Shown here: piece after piece, positions 1 to 8,893 of the stretch | Layout: each line of letters begins with the position of its first letter | How positions within the stretch are numbered: position 1 is the stretch's first letter | Assembly (NCBI GenBank): GCA_049671305.1 | Contig: JBATUR010000047.1 | Span: forward strand, 18,292-82,291 | Length of the DNA: 64,000 nt | Direction: 5' to 3' | Source of the DNA: CADCTM01 sp049671305 | GTDB taxonomy: Bacteria > Cyanobacteriota > Cyanobacteriia > Cyanobacteriales > Coleofasciculaceae | Made by a program: the position numbers and the translations under genes | The notes under the pieces: model-generated | The model's database searches: none | What the model was told of the DNA's origin: nothing | Seen by the model: the letters and a program-made list of their open reading frames with translations, nothing else

Positions 1-982
1 AAAGAATATCTTGCTCACGTGCACCAATTGCCTTACGCAGTCCAATTTCTTGAGTGCGTTCTGTTACAGAAACCAGCATAATATTCATAACACCAATGCC
101 GCCAACAAACAAAGAAATTCCGGCAATTGCTGCCAGCATGACTGTTAAAGCGCCTGTGATTTTACCCACAGTTTCCATTGCATCTTTTTGTGTACGAATT
201 GTGAAGTCATCTTCACCAGTTAGCTTGTGGCGTAACCGCAATAAATTAGTGATTTGAAACTCAGCAGCATCTACACTATCGGCATCTTTAGCAGCAGCAA
301 CTAAGTAACTTAATTCCACTCCAAAAGGCGAAGTTCGTCCCGAAATACGGTTAGCTTGAGTTGTCAGGGGAATTAGTACCGCATCATCATAATCTACACC
401 CAAATTTGAACCCTTGGCTGCCATTACTCCAATTACTTGAAAGGTGACATTTTTAATTCTGACTTGTTGTCCTACCGGATCAACAGTACCAAACAAACGG
501 CTAGCCAGATCAGCACCCATAACGGCAACTAGGTTACTACGTTTGAGGTCTAGTTCTGTCAAAAAACGTCCTCGATCAACCTCAAAATTTCTGACAGGCA
601 AGAATTCTGGTGTTGTGCCAATAACATTGATATTGGCATTTTTATTGCCGTAAGTTACCAATTGCCGACTATTAGATTCAGCAGTAACAGTTTCGATAGA
701 AGGGACTTGAGATGCGATCGCTTTGGCATCTTCCAGTACCAAAGTTTTTGGCAAGTCAAAGCTAACACGCTGAGTTTCTCGGTTTCCGGGAATTACAAAT
801 AGCACGTTTGGTCCCAAAGATTCCAACTCTTTGGCAATATACTTTTGAGCACCTTCACCAATGCCAATCATGGCAATTACTGAAGCATTACCAATAATAA
901 TACCCAGCATGGTCAGACTGCTTCTGAGTTTGTTTGCCACTAAAGTTGTGGCTGCCATTTTAACGCTTTCTACAATGTCCAT
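1..982 (-). CDS. MacB-like ABC transporter permease, partial (C-terminus beyond left edge)
   Basis: The reading frame is open from an ATG at 982 to the left edge, giving about 327 residues. It starts MDIVESVKMAATTLVANKLR, followed by a membrane segment containing the TMLGIIIG stretch typical of MacB/FtsX permeases. A large periplasmic part follows, then a second membrane segment (ISLFVGGIGVMNIMLVSVTER) and the RTQEIGLRKAIGA loop that couples to the ATPase. No ATP-binding domain precedes the membrane part, so it is a separate permease subunit. It begins 19 bases after the stop of the adaptor gene on the same strand, so the two form one operon. The ATPase is probably further left. The substrate cannot be told from sequence. 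Confidence 0.88.
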   Translation of the reverse strand, partial: MDIVESVKMAATTLVANKLRSSLTMLGIIIGNASVIAMIGIGEGAQKYIAKELESLGPNVLFVIPGNRETQRVSFDLPKTLVLEDAKAIASQVPSIETVTAESNSRQLVTYGNKNANINVIGTTPEFLPVRNFEVDRGRFLTELDLKRSNLVAVMGADLASRLFGTVDPVGQQVRIKNVTFQVIGVMAAKGSNLGVDYDDAVLIPLTTQANRISGRTSPFGVELSYLVAAAKDADSVDAAEFQITNLLRLRHKLTGEDDFTIRTQKDAMETVGKITGALTVMLAAIAGISLFVGGIGVMNIMLVSVTERTQEIGLRKAIGAREQDIL

Positions 983-1001
983 TAATTTAACGAATGAATG
1001 A

Positions 1002-2465
1002 CTAATTACCTTTTTTCTCTTTTTCTGCTTCTTGCTTTTGCTTTTGCTTAAATTCTTTCGGTAAATCAATAAAGACTTGCTCGCCTTTTTTCACTCCTTC
1101 CAAAACTTCAGTTTGAGTTTGAATTGTTGTACCAATTGTTACAGGTTGAAACCTCGGCTGACTATTGGCATCAGGAATCATCACGCCTGTTTTCCCTTCT
1201 TGAGTAACAATTGCCACAGTCGGAACTACCAAAGCATTGTTTTTCTTTTGTCCCAAAAAAGTCAAGTCAACATTCATTCCTGATTTCAGTTCTTTTTGTC
1301 CAGTTTCTAATGTTACTCGTACCTGAAATGAAGTTACACTTTGCTCAATTATGGCTTCTGGTGCAACTAACTCTACACGACCTTTAAAAACTTGATCAGG
1401 AAAAGCATCGGCAACAACTTCTACCATTTGTCCCGTTTGAATTTGTCTAATATCAACTTCTGGAACTTTGGCGAGAATTTCCAAACCTTTAGCCAAGGCA
1501 ACAATTGAAGTTGAAGTTGCTGAAGCTGCACCAGAAGCTGAAGTTGATGGCGTTACAAATGCACCTTCTGTGGCATATTTTTGGGTCACAATTCCCGTAA
1601 ATGGCGCCTTAATTACCGTATCTTGAAGCTGCACTTCTACTGATTCAACATCAGCCTCGGCTGCCTTTACCGCCGCTATAAATTGGTCAATTTCTGATTG
1701 TCGCCTGCCATTTTGTAGCTGCTGCACTTGTGCTTTCGCTTCTGCCACTGCTGCTTCTAATTGAGCGATTTGGGGTGGATTACCAGTTTGCACGTTCTCA
1801 AGACGCTGCTGGGCTTCATTGAGCGCGGCTTGAGCATTGCGCTGTTCGGTTAAGGCTTCGTCTCGTTTATCGGCAGTTTGTGCGCCTTGTTCGGCTAAAC
1901 TGGTAAATCTATCAGCCCGTTTTTGTGCCAAATCGAAACGAGATTTCGCCGCTTCAATTTGCGATTTGGCTTGAGCAACTTCGGAAGGGTTTCCGGCTTT
2001 GGCTTCATTAAGACGCGCTTCGGCTTGCAACACACGGGCGTTTGCCTGCCGAATTTCTTCTGGGCGACTGCCTGCACGGGCTTCGGCTAGGCTAGCTTGG
2101 GCTTTGCTGAGGTTGGCTTTTGCCTGTGATAAGCGGGCTTGTAAGTCGGCATCTTCCATTTGGGCGATGAGTTGTCCTTGCTGGACGCGATCGCCTTGTT
2201 CAACATACAATTTTGCCAAACGCCCTGCTGTCTTTGGGCTGAGGTTGACACTTTGAACCGGTTTTACCGTACCGTTGGCGGTAATTCTCACCGTCAAATT
2301 TTCGACTTGTACAGGAACCGTTAGTTTACTCAGGTCAACTTTTGGCGTTCTTTGCCCAATCACAACATATGCTATACCCCCCAGCCCGACAACGCCGGCT
2401 GCCATAAGCCCTATCAGCCAAGGGAGAGGTCGTTTGACTTTACCAATCATGGGAAGTTCGATCAT
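1002..2465 (-). CDS. HlyD/MacA-family periplasmic adaptor subunit
   Basis: This 487-residue membrane-fusion protein links an inner-membrane transporter to an outer-membrane TolC-type channel. One N-terminal membrane anchor (about residues 14-36, PWLIGLMAAGVVGLGGIAYVV) is followed by a lipoyl-like half motif (GRLAKLYVEQGDRVQQGQLIA). Next come long Ala/Gln-rich coiled-coil hairpins (about 95-280) and the second lipoyl half (DTVIKAPFTGIVTQKYATEGAFV). The beta-barrel part ends near VVVPTVAI, and a Lys/Glu-rich tail closes the protein. It is first in an operon with the MacB-like permease 19 bases downstream. The coiled coil is unusually long for MacA and resembles cyanobacterial DevB-like adaptors. 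Confidence 0.88.
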   Translation of the reverse strand: MIELPMIGKVKRPLPWLIGLMAAGVVGLGGIAYVVIGQRTPKVDLSKLTVPVQVENLTVRITANGTVKPVQSVNLSPKTAGRLAKLYVEQGDRVQQGQLIAQMEDADLQARLSQAKANLSKAQASLAEARAGSRPEEIRQANARVLQAEARLNEAKAGNPSEVAQAKSQIEAAKSRFDLAQKRADRFTSLAEQGAQTADKRDEALTEQRNAQAALNEAQQRLENVQTGNPPQIAQLEAAVAEAKAQVQQLQNGRRQSEIDQFIAAVKAAEADVESVEVQLQDTVIKAPFTGIVTQKYATEGAFVTPSTSASGAASATSTSIVALAKGLEILAKVPEVDIRQIQTGQMVEVVADAFPDQVFKGRVELVAPEAIIEQSVTSFQVRVTLETGQKELKSGMNVDLTFLGQKKNNALVVPTVAIVTQEGKTGVMIPDANSQPRFQPVTIGTTIQTQTEVLEGVKKGEQVFIDLPKEFKQKQKQEAEKEKKGN

Positions 2466-2896
2466 GGTTTTGAGGGGGGTAATTCAAGCAATCTAAGGGT
2501 CAAAGCTTTAATTAAGTCTCTAGGGTTTTTCTGCCAGACTATCTTTATTGAAGCTGCTTTTTCTTAATGACGGCATCACCGGAAGAGAGTGAACACTTCA
2601 ACAATCAAACTTAATAATTGCTTCATCTTTCTCTATATTAACGGATTTTCGTTTCTGACTTTGCTAACTTGAGCCGGAAATCCCCCCAATTCTTGCTTGA
2701 TTAATTCTGAATAATTAAGTCTTAGTCTTCAAAAATAGCCGATTTAGGGAGATTTCTAGGTGTGGAAAATACGCTTTAGTACAGTTTTGGAGATGTCAGC
2801 GTCTCAAATCCCCGACTTCTTGGAGAAGTCGGGGATTTTTTATCTATGAACATATACTCAGATATAATTAAGCCAACTTCTGCCATTGCTTAACTT
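2466..2896. other. Intergenic region between divergent export and cation-efflux genes
   Basis: This 431-base region separates two divergently transcribed genes and must hold both promoters. The only strong structure is the hairpin at 2806-2841, listed separately. I found no convincing small gene or RNA gene. Confidence 0.6.
2806..2841 (+). terminator. Perfect 15-bp hairpin with T-run upstream of the cation effluxer
   Basis: The arms 2806-2820 and 2824-2838 are exact reverse complements around a 3-base loop and are followed by a run of six T. This is the form of an intrinsic terminator. It lies 55 bases before a plus-strand start codon and is not downstream of any plus-strand gene in the window, so it may act as an attenuator or be a mobile repeat. 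The core AAATCCCCGACTT recurs in the inverted repeat at 13652-13707. Confidence 0.65.
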
Positions 2897-3805
2897 ATGT
2901 CCTCCCAATACCACGGTCATAGCCACGCACCCGCTAATTACAACCGCGCCTTTATCATCGGTATTATCCTCAACGTCGGATTTATTTTAGTAGAGGCAGG
3001 ATTTGGTTTCCTCACCAATTCCTTGGCATTACTTGCCGATGCTGGGCATAATTTAAGCGATGTTCTAGGTTTAATACTAGCATTTGGAGCAAGTTGGCTG
3101 ACCCGTCGCCGTCCCACAGCGCGTTATACTTATGGGTTACGTCGTTCTTCAATCATGGCGGCGCTGTTTAATGCCTGTTTTCTGCTAGTGGCAATGGGTG
3201 CGATCGCTTTAGAATCGATCCAACGCCTCAATAACCCCACCCCAATCAGCGGCAATATAGTAATCGGTGTTGCCCTCGTTGGCGTTGTAATTAACGGCGT
3301 GACAGCTTGGCTATTCATGTCAGGAAGAGAGCAAGACTTAAATATAAAAGGCGCCTTCCTACACATGGCAGCCGATGCCTTAGTTTCTGCTGGCGTAGTT
3401 TTGGCAGGCATCGCAATTTTGACAACAGGCTGGTTGTGGTTTGATCCAGTCGTCAGCTTAATTATTGTAGTTGTGATTGTTGTCGGTACATGGAACTTGC
3501 TGCGAGACTCGCTTTCTTTGGCACTAGATGCCGTGCCAGAAGGCATTGAGCCACAAGCGGTTCGTACTTACTTATCAGAACTTTCGGGAGTTGTGGAAGT
3601 TCATGACTTGCACATTTGGGCAATGAGCACCACCGAGACGGCGCTGACAGCACATTTGGTGATGTTGACTGGAAACCCTGGTGATGCCTTCCTCTCGCGG
3701 ATCAGCATGGAATTACATGATAATTTTGGCATTGAACATAGCACAATTCAGATCGAGACTGGGAATTTTCCGCGTCCTTGCGATCAAAAGTCTTGCTCTG
3801 ATTAG
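2897..3805 (+). CDS. Cation diffusion facilitator family transporter (Zn/Co/Cd efflux)
   Basis: This 302-residue inner-membrane protein of the CDF family exports divalent metals in exchange for protons. The N-terminus is His-rich (YHGHSHAP). Six membrane segments follow. The metal-site residues are visible as LLADAGHNLSD in the second helix and HMAADALVSAG in the fifth (H/D pairs, as in ZitB/CzcD). The C-terminal cytoplasmic domain contains VHDLHIWAMS, the conserved CDF metal-binding fold. The length is normal for the family. It stands alone, and a hairpin at 3850-3888 follows it. The metal is probably zinc, by similarity to ZitB-type sequences; this is an inference. Confidence 0.92.
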   Translation: MSSQYHGHSHAPANYNRAFIIGIILNVGFILVEAGFGFLTNSLALLADAGHNLSDVLGLILAFGASWLTRRRPTARYTYGLRRSSIMAALFNACFLLVAMGAIALESIQRLNNPTPISGNIVIGVALVGVVINGVTAWLFMSGREQDLNIKGAFLHMAADALVSAGVVLAGIAILTTGWLWFDPVVSLIIVVVIVVGTWNLLRDSLSLALDAVPEGIEPQAVRTYLSELSGVVEVHDLHIWAMSTTETALTAHLVMLTGNPGDAFLSRISMELHDNFGIEHSTIQIETGNFPRPCDQKSCSD

Positions 3806-3849
3806 AAAATTTCCGTAATTTTAAACAATAAGCACTATTAGATAAATAT

Positions 3850-3888
3850 CCCCTGCTGTGAGTTTTCTCAAGAGCAGCACAGTAGGGG
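3850..3888 (+). terminator. Hairpin after the cation effluxer
   Basis: The arms 3850-3860 and 3878-3888 pair over 11 bases with one mismatch (CCCCTGCTGTG with CACAGTAGGGG). The position just downstream of the CDF stop fits a terminator, but the T-run after it is poor. Confidence 0.5.
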
Positions 3889-4038
3889 TTATCACCCTCT
3901 TTTCAAACAATAATTCAAAATCAACGTCAAGTTCTTCCTTACCTGACCAACAGTAACAGTAAGTAAATTTTTTTCACTGCTGCATAATAATTATGGGACT
4001 AAGCGACAAATAAAGTAGAAAAGCTTTCACAAAAAACC

Positions 4039-4563
4039 ATGTTGAAACTTAAAACTTCTACTTCAAAATCCCAAAAAATCTCCAAGTTACTATCCGTGAC
4101 TATCATTGGTATGGGACTCACTACTGCCATGAGCTTGCCTGTTTTAGCCGCCGATGTCATATATCATGGAAACTTCTGTGCGCCCAACAGAACCTCAGTG
4201 AACCTGGTTGAGCGTAATCAATTTGGTGTTAACAATGCTTCCAATGGCACTACTGCCTCGGTTCAGTGTCCATTTCAGTTGCCCTTTAACGCCAGTCTCA
4301 AGGTTACTAATGTTTGGCTCACCGTTTATGACCGCAATCCAACTACCAATATCGAATGTACACTAAAGGGTGTTGGGCTTGAGGGTAGCACTATTTGGAC
4401 TCGTACAGCTTCTTCTAGTGGTTCAGGCGCAATTCATCAATTTCTATCCTTCAATCCACCAAGTGCCTTTGTCGCCACGATGAATATGTCCTGTTCAATA
4501 CCTACTACCACCGCTAGTGGTACATCACATATTACTACCTATCGGGTGATCACAAATCCTTAA
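4039..4563 (+). CDS. Small secreted protein of unknown function
   Basis: This 174-residue protein has a Lys-rich N-terminus, a hydrophobic segment (about residues 18-36) and a signal-peptidase site after LPVLAA, so it is predicted to be exported. The mature part of about 136 residues has four cysteines (HGNFCAP, SVQCPF, IECTLKG, MSCSIP), suggesting two disulfides. It is rich in Ser, Thr and Asn, as in small all-beta extracellular proteins. I recognise no family. It appears to be a single-gene unit: hairpins lie before (3850-3888) and after (4599-4630) it. Confidence 0.7.
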   Translation: MLKLKTSTSKSQKISKLLSVTIIGMGLTTAMSLPVLAADVIYHGNFCAPNRTSVNLVERNQFGVNNASNGTTASVQCPFQLPFNASLKVTNVWLTVYDRNPTTNIECTLKGVGLEGSTIWTRTASSSGSGAIHQFLSFNPPSAFVATMNMSCSIPTTTASGTSHITTYRVITNP

Positions 4564-4598
4564 CAGCTTTTGGTTAATCAGATCAAGATTCGCTAGCT

Positions 4599-4630
4599 CC
4601 TCTCTCCCTTTGTGGAGAGGGGATTTTAAT
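4599..4630 (+). terminator. Intrinsic terminator after the small secreted protein
   Basis: A nine-pair GC-rich stem (4599-4607 with 4614-4622, one G-T pair) is followed by ATTTTAATTTT. It lies 35 bases after the stop codon. Confidence 0.7.
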
Positions 4631-4777
4631 TTTATAGCTGAAATTTAGTGATCATCCGCAGTCATTCTCAACTTTCTCACCTCCAACCCACTCAATTAAA
4701 AATTTTCCTCACGATCGCCTCAATTATGCGTTAATTTAGCTCTAGAACTATTCCCTGTTATTTTTCGAGGCTGTACT

Positions 4778-5647
4778 GTGCCCAAGCGTATTCCTTTCCT
4801 CTCACTTTTCGTCCTTCTGGGTTTACTGAGTGTACAAGTACCCGTTTCGGCACAAGCACTCGTTCCCTACACCATACAGCTAGATTCAAAAGAACTAGAG
4901 CAACAAGGCTTAAACCTGGCGCAAGAAGCGGTGCAGCTTGTACGCTTCCAGCAGTATACTTTAGCACTACCGAGGGCAACTCTAGCAACCCAACTTGCCC
5001 CCAAAAGTTATGAAACTTGGTTTATTTTGGGCAGCTTGTATGTGCAGAATAAAGAATTTGATAAAGGCATTGAGGCTTTACAAAAAGCAAAAGCGATCGC
5101 TCCCAAAGAAGCTGGGATATTATTTACCTTGGGTTCAGCGCGTTTTCAAAAAGGACAATATACTGCCGCTGTTGCTGATTTGGAATCTGGCTTAAAACTG
5201 AAACCCTTGGTTCCCGAAGCTTTGTTTGACTTGGGCAATTCTTACTATATGCTCAAACAATATCAGCAAGCGATCGCTCAATATGAAAAAGCCGTTGCCC
5301 AAGAGAAAAGATTCTGGCCCGCCATCAATAATATTGGATTGGTAAAATACGAGCAAGGTGATATGGCAGGAGCCGTTAAAAATTGGCAAAGTGCGATCGC
5401 TATTGACAAAGAAGCCGCTGAACCGATGCTAGCATTAGCCGTAGCCTCTTATGTCAAAGGCGACCGCGAAAAAGCCATTTCAATGGGAGAAGCCGCCATT
5501 CGCATCGATAGCCGCTATACAGACATCAAATTTCTTAAAGAAAATCTTTGGGGAGAGCGTTTACTTTCTGATACCAAAAAGTTTCTGGAAGTCCCCAGAA
5601 TTCAAGCTATGATTCCTCAAACTCCAACACAACCTATGCCTCAGTAG
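4778..5647 (+). CDS. Secreted/periplasmic TPR-repeat protein
   Basis: This 289-residue protein starts at a GTG preceded by GAGG seven bases upstream. The first 25 residues form a signal peptide (LSLFVLLGLLSVQVPVSAQA). The rest is tetratricopeptide repeats, for example SYETWFILGSLYVQNKEFDKGIEALQKAKAIAP and EALFDLGNSYYMLKQYQQAIAQYEKAV, about five in all. TPR proteins act as scaffolds. Cyanobacterial relatives have been linked to photosystem assembly, but nothing here fixes the partner. It converges on the DevBCA operon (ends 5709). Confidence 0.8.
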   Translation: MPKRIPFLSLFVLLGLLSVQVPVSAQALVPYTIQLDSKELEQQGLNLAQEAVQLVRFQQYTLALPRATLATQLAPKSYETWFILGSLYVQNKEFDKGIEALQKAKAIAPKEAGILFTLGSARFQKGQYTAAVADLESGLKLKPLVPEALFDLGNSYYMLKQYQQAIAQYEKAVAQEKRFWPAINNIGLVKYEQGDMAGAVKNWQSAIAIDKEAAEPMLALAVASYVKGDREKAISMGEAAIRIDSRYTDIKFLKENLWGERLLSDTKKFLEVPRIQAMIPQTPTQPMPQ

Positions 5648-5708
5648 GTATGACACAATTACTTTAAAGATTACTAAGGGGTAGATATCTTATCTGCCCT
5701 TTAATTAT

Positions 5709-6419
5709 TTAAACAGCAGACAAATTAGTTATCTTATTATTTGTCAACTTGCCATCTTCCATCTCCACAATGCGGTCGGCAATATCTAAAATTCGGTTAT
5801 CGTGAGTAACTAATAAAATCGTACAACCTTGCTCCTTTGCCAAAGTTTGCATCAAAGTTACCACATCTCGCCCAGACTTGCTATCTAGCGCCGCCGTGGG
5901 TTCATCTGCTAACACAAGTTGAGGATGACTAACCAAGGCACGAGCGATCGCAACTCGTTGTTTTTGTCCACCGGATAAATCATCAGGATAATAATTAATC
6001 CGCTCTCCTAACCCCACTTCTCTTAACATTTCAGTTGCCCGAAGTTGCATTTCCTCAACAGAAATTTCTGGGTGAACTTCTAAACCCATTCTAACATTTT
6101 GCAGCGCCGTCAAACTGCCATGTAAATTATGTGCCTGAAAAATATAACCATGATGGCGACGCGCTTGAGTTAATTGTTTAGCGGTTGCACCACAAAGTTC
6201 TTGCCCCAACACCTTTAAACTACCACTTTGAGCCGATCGCAAGCCACCAACTAAAGTTAGTAATGTCGTTTTACCAGAACCACTAGGTCCCGTCATAATA
6301 ACAATTTCGCCACTATTAATTTCTAAATTAATATTAAATAAAACTTGTTTTTGCAGTTGCCCTTGACCAAAATAGTGATCAATATTTTTCACAATAATTG
6401 CTCTTTGAGACATCATCAC
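5709..6419 (-). CDS. devA: DevA-family ABC transporter ATP-binding protein
   Basis: This 236-residue cytoplasmic ATPase belongs to a DevBCA-type exporter. It shows Walker A (GPSGSGKTT, about residue 44), the signature LSGGQKQRVAIARAL, Walker B (LVLADEPTAALD) and the H-loop (VTHDNRI). DevBCA complexes work with a TolC-like channel; in heterocyst-forming species one of them exports envelope glycolipids. It is the last gene of a devB-devC-devA operon and starts two bases after the devC stop. Cyanobacteria carry several paralogues, so the specific substrate is unknown. Confidence 0.88.
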   Translation of the reverse strand: MMMSQRAIIVKNIDHYFGQGQLQKQVLFNINLEINSGEIVIMTGPSGSGKTTLLTLVGGLRSAQSGSLKVLGQELCGATAKQLTQARRHHGYIFQAHNLHGSLTALQNVRMGLEVHPEISVEEMQLRATEMLREVGLGERINYYPDDLSGGQKQRVAIARALVSHPQLVLADEPTAALDSKSGRDVVTLMQTLAKEQGCTILLVTHDNRILDIADRIVEMEDGKLTNNKITNLSAV

Positions 6420-6421
6420 AC

Positions 6422-7597
6422 CTAAAACATATCAGCAGGATCAGCAGATTGAAGTTTACGAGTTGCAATTGCTCCCGATAAACCACACATAATCAAAGTT
6501 AAAATAAATACCATAATTGCTCGCGCCACAGTCATATAAATCGGTAACGCCGTCGCGTTTGCCGCCAGTGCATAAAGTCCTAAAGGCAAAATTGCGCCCG
6601 GAATAAAGCCTAAAAAAGCCAGAATAACAGCTTCTTCAACAACCACAGTTAACAGATAAAAATTGTCATATCCCATTGCTTTAAAAGTGGCATATTCCTT
6701 TATATGAGCATTGACATCAGTTGAAAGAACTTGATAAACTATCACCACTCCCACAGCAAAAGCCATTGCCGTTCCCAAACCAAAAACAAAGCCAATGGGA
6801 CTTGTGGTTTTCCAATAATCTTCTTCAAATTTGATAAATTCTGCATGAGTATACACTCGTACATCATCGGGTAACTGTTTTCGCATTCTTGCCGCTATCT
6901 GCTGCAGATCAGCTCCAGGATTCAGATACACTAAACCTAAATTAATACTTGCTGCCTCGCGTCGAGGATACATTAACAAAAAGTTCTGATCACTCGTGAT
7001 CAAATTACCATCAGCGCCAAAAGATGCACCCAGTTTAAAAAGTCCGCTTAGGGTAATTGTGCGTCTTTCGATTTCTGTTGTTACGGTTTTCTGCTGTTCC
7101 ACTTTGGCAATTGTTTCTTGGTAATTGCCGCGAGTGCCGCGATCAAACAAAACTGTATCTGGTAATTTTAATTTATCTATTTGTTGATTTACTTCTGGCA
7201 AATTAAAAGCTGGTTGCTCAGGGTTAAAGCCAACAACTTGAATCGCTGTTTCTTTTCGGGTTTGCGGATTTTTCCAAACTATTGTACTAGTATAAAATGC
7301 TTCTGCCGATTTCACCCCTGGAATATCCATTGCCTGATAGAGCCTGCGCCGCGAAAATGTTGATAAACCTTGCATATTTCGGGCTTGGGGACTGACTAAA
7401 ATTAAGTCAGTTTGTAAGGCACGACTAAGACGAGTATTGCTATCATATAAAGCATTTTGAAAGCCAAGCTGCATAAACATCAGCACATCAGCAAAAGCAA
7501 TGCCCGAAAGTGCTACTAATAACCGACCTTTTTCATGATTGAGTTGTAGCCATCCCAAGGGTGTACGACGTTGCAATAATTTGAGTAATTTGATCAT
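6422..7597 (-). CDS. devC: DevC-family ABC transporter permease
   Basis: This 391-residue FtsX/MacB-like permease has one N-terminal membrane helix (about 25-45), a large periplasmic domain and three C-terminal helices (about 270-295, 315-345, 350-375). The conserved DevC opening is seen in TPLGWLQLNHEKGRLLVALSG. It contains no ATPase part; that is encoded by the next gene. It overlaps the devB stop by four bases, which indicates translational coupling. The length matches the family. Confidence 0.88.
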   Translation of the reverse strand: MIKLLKLLQRRTPLGWLQLNHEKGRLLVALSGIAFADVLMFMQLGFQNALYDSNTRLSRALQTDLILVSPQARNMQGLSTFSRRRLYQAMDIPGVKSAEAFYTSTIVWKNPQTRKETAIQVVGFNPEQPAFNLPEVNQQIDKLKLPDTVLFDRGTRGNYQETIAKVEQQKTVTTEIERRTITLSGLFKLGASFGADGNLITSDQNFLLMYPRREAASINLGLVYLNPGADLQQIAARMRKQLPDDVRVYTHAEFIKFEEDYWKTTSPIGFVFGLGTAMAFAVGVVIVYQVLSTDVNAHIKEYATFKAMGYDNFYLLTVVVEEAVILAFLGFIPGAILPLGLYALAANATALPIYMTVARAIMVFILTLIMCGLSGAIATRKLQSADPADMF

Positions 7598-8775
7598 GAT
7601 TCAATTACTACCTTGACTTGCAAATTTGTAAACTTTGAAGCTTTTTGACTCGATACTTCATCCAGCCGCACATGAACTTCAATTACTCTGGCGTCAATGT
7701 TTGTACTAGGATCGGTATTAATAATTTCTTGTCGCTTCACCTGAGCACCCATTGATTCGACTTCTCCCTGCAACTCACCAGGCAACGCATCACTTATTAC
7801 TCGCACACTTTGCCCAACTTTGACTCGGCTAATATCGCTTTGATAAACTTCAGCTACGGCATACATCGGACTAGTTTCTCCAATCTCCACAATGCCGCTA
7901 TTACCAATCACTTCACCAGCACGGCTGTTAATCTTTAGTACTGTGCCATTTTGAGTCGATTTGACAAATGCTTGCTCTAAATTGGCTTTGGTTTGCTTAA
8001 CGGATGCGATCGCTTGATTAATTTCTGCCCGCGCCGCTTTCACATCCACCGGGCGTACTTCGGCAATGCGCTCAAGATTAGCTTCAGCTTCACCCAGTTG
8101 GGGCGTACTGGTCGTCTGAGTCCGCCGTAGCGTGGCTTGTGCCTCTTGTAAGTTCTTTTGAGCCGTTTTTAAGGTTAACTGCTTGTTATCTCGCACTGAG
8201 GCGGAAATTGCCCCAGCTTGATACAAATTTTCGTAGCGCTGGTATTCGGATGCCGCGTTTTGCACTTCGGCTTGTAAACGCTCCACTGTTGCGGTTTGAG
8301 CTTCCACATCTCCTTGACGTTGGGCATTTAGACGGGCGATGGTTGCTTTTTGAGCGTCAATTTCACCTTGTTTCGCTCCGGCTTGAATTTGTGCTAGTTT
8401 TGCCTGGGCGACGCGCACTTGTTCTTGGGCTTGCTCGACTGCAGCTTGTAGCTTGTCGCGATTATCTAAAATGGCGATCGTTTGTCCATTTTTGACGATA
8501 TCACCTTCTTTTACTAATAATTGCTCAATGCGACTAGTTTGACCCGATGCCGGGGCGGAAAGCTGAATTACTTCTCCTTTTGGCTCCAAACGCCCTAATG
8601 CAGTAACGGTTTTAATCGGCACGGTTACTGGTTGGGGCGCAGGCGATGATTGGGAACGATGCCAGAAAATCCCTGCTGTTGTACCACCCAGACAAAGGAC
8701 GCCTGCGACAATTATGAGGCTCCAACGCTGGCGATTTGGAGATGATTTGGCTTGGACGACTAGATTCTCTCCCAT
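7594..8775 (-). CDS. devB: DevB-family HlyD-type adaptor subunit
   Basis: This 393-residue membrane-fusion protein has an anchor helix at about 20-37 (LIIVAGVLCLGGTTAGIFW). A lipoyl half motif (IEQLLVKEGDIVKNGQTIAILDNRD), a long coiled-coil hairpin (about 110-260), the second lipoyl half (GTVLKINSRAGEVIG) and a beta-barrel C-terminus follow. It is the first gene of the devBCA operon. The upstream region holds a two-part inverted repeat and faces a TetR gene, so the operon is probably controlled by that regulator. Confidence 0.88.
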   Translation of the reverse strand: MGENLVVQAKSSPNRQRWSLIIVAGVLCLGGTTAGIFWHRSQSSPAPQPVTVPIKTVTALGRLEPKGEVIQLSAPASGQTSRIEQLLVKEGDIVKNGQTIAILDNRDKLQAAVEQAQEQVRVAQAKLAQIQAGAKQGEIDAQKATIARLNAQRQGDVEAQTATVERLQAEVQNAASEYQRYENLYQAGAISASVRDNKQLTLKTAQKNLQEAQATLRRTQTTSTPQLGEAEANLERIAEVRPVDVKAARAEINQAIASVKQTKANLEQAFVKSTQNGTVLKINSRAGEVIGNSGIVEIGETSPMYAVAEVYQSDISRVKVGQSVRVISDALPGELQGEVESMGAQVKRQEIINTDPSTNIDARVIEVHVRLDEVSSQKASKFTNLQVKVVIES

Positions 8776-8792
8776 TTTTATCTACTCGTTTT

Positions 8793-8841
8793 TAGACTAC
8801 ACAGTTTAGTTTCGTATTTTTACACTAAACCGACTAGTCTA
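8793..8841. promoter_or_regulatory. Candidate TetR operator between devBCA and tetR
   Basis: Arms 8793-8810 and 8824-8841 form an inverted repeat with 14 of 18 positions matching: TAGACTA and GTTTAGT blocks on the left pair with ACTAAAC and TAGTCTA on the right. The spacer is 13 bases. The site lies 17 bases from the devB start codon and 52 bases from the regulator start, so one site could control both genes. The role is inferred from position. Confidence 0.6.
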
Positions 8842-8893
8842 AGAATGTCAAGCTACAGTTAAAAAATAAAAAAGTTTAGAAGCATACGACTTA

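Noticed and set aside
3130..3546. A 138-codon minus-strand frame inside the cation effluxer
   Set aside because: It is antisense to conserved membrane helices of the CDF protein and has no support of its own.
8139..8495. A 118-codon plus-strand frame inside devB
   Set aside because: It lies wholly antisense to the coiled-coil region of a well-supported adaptor gene.
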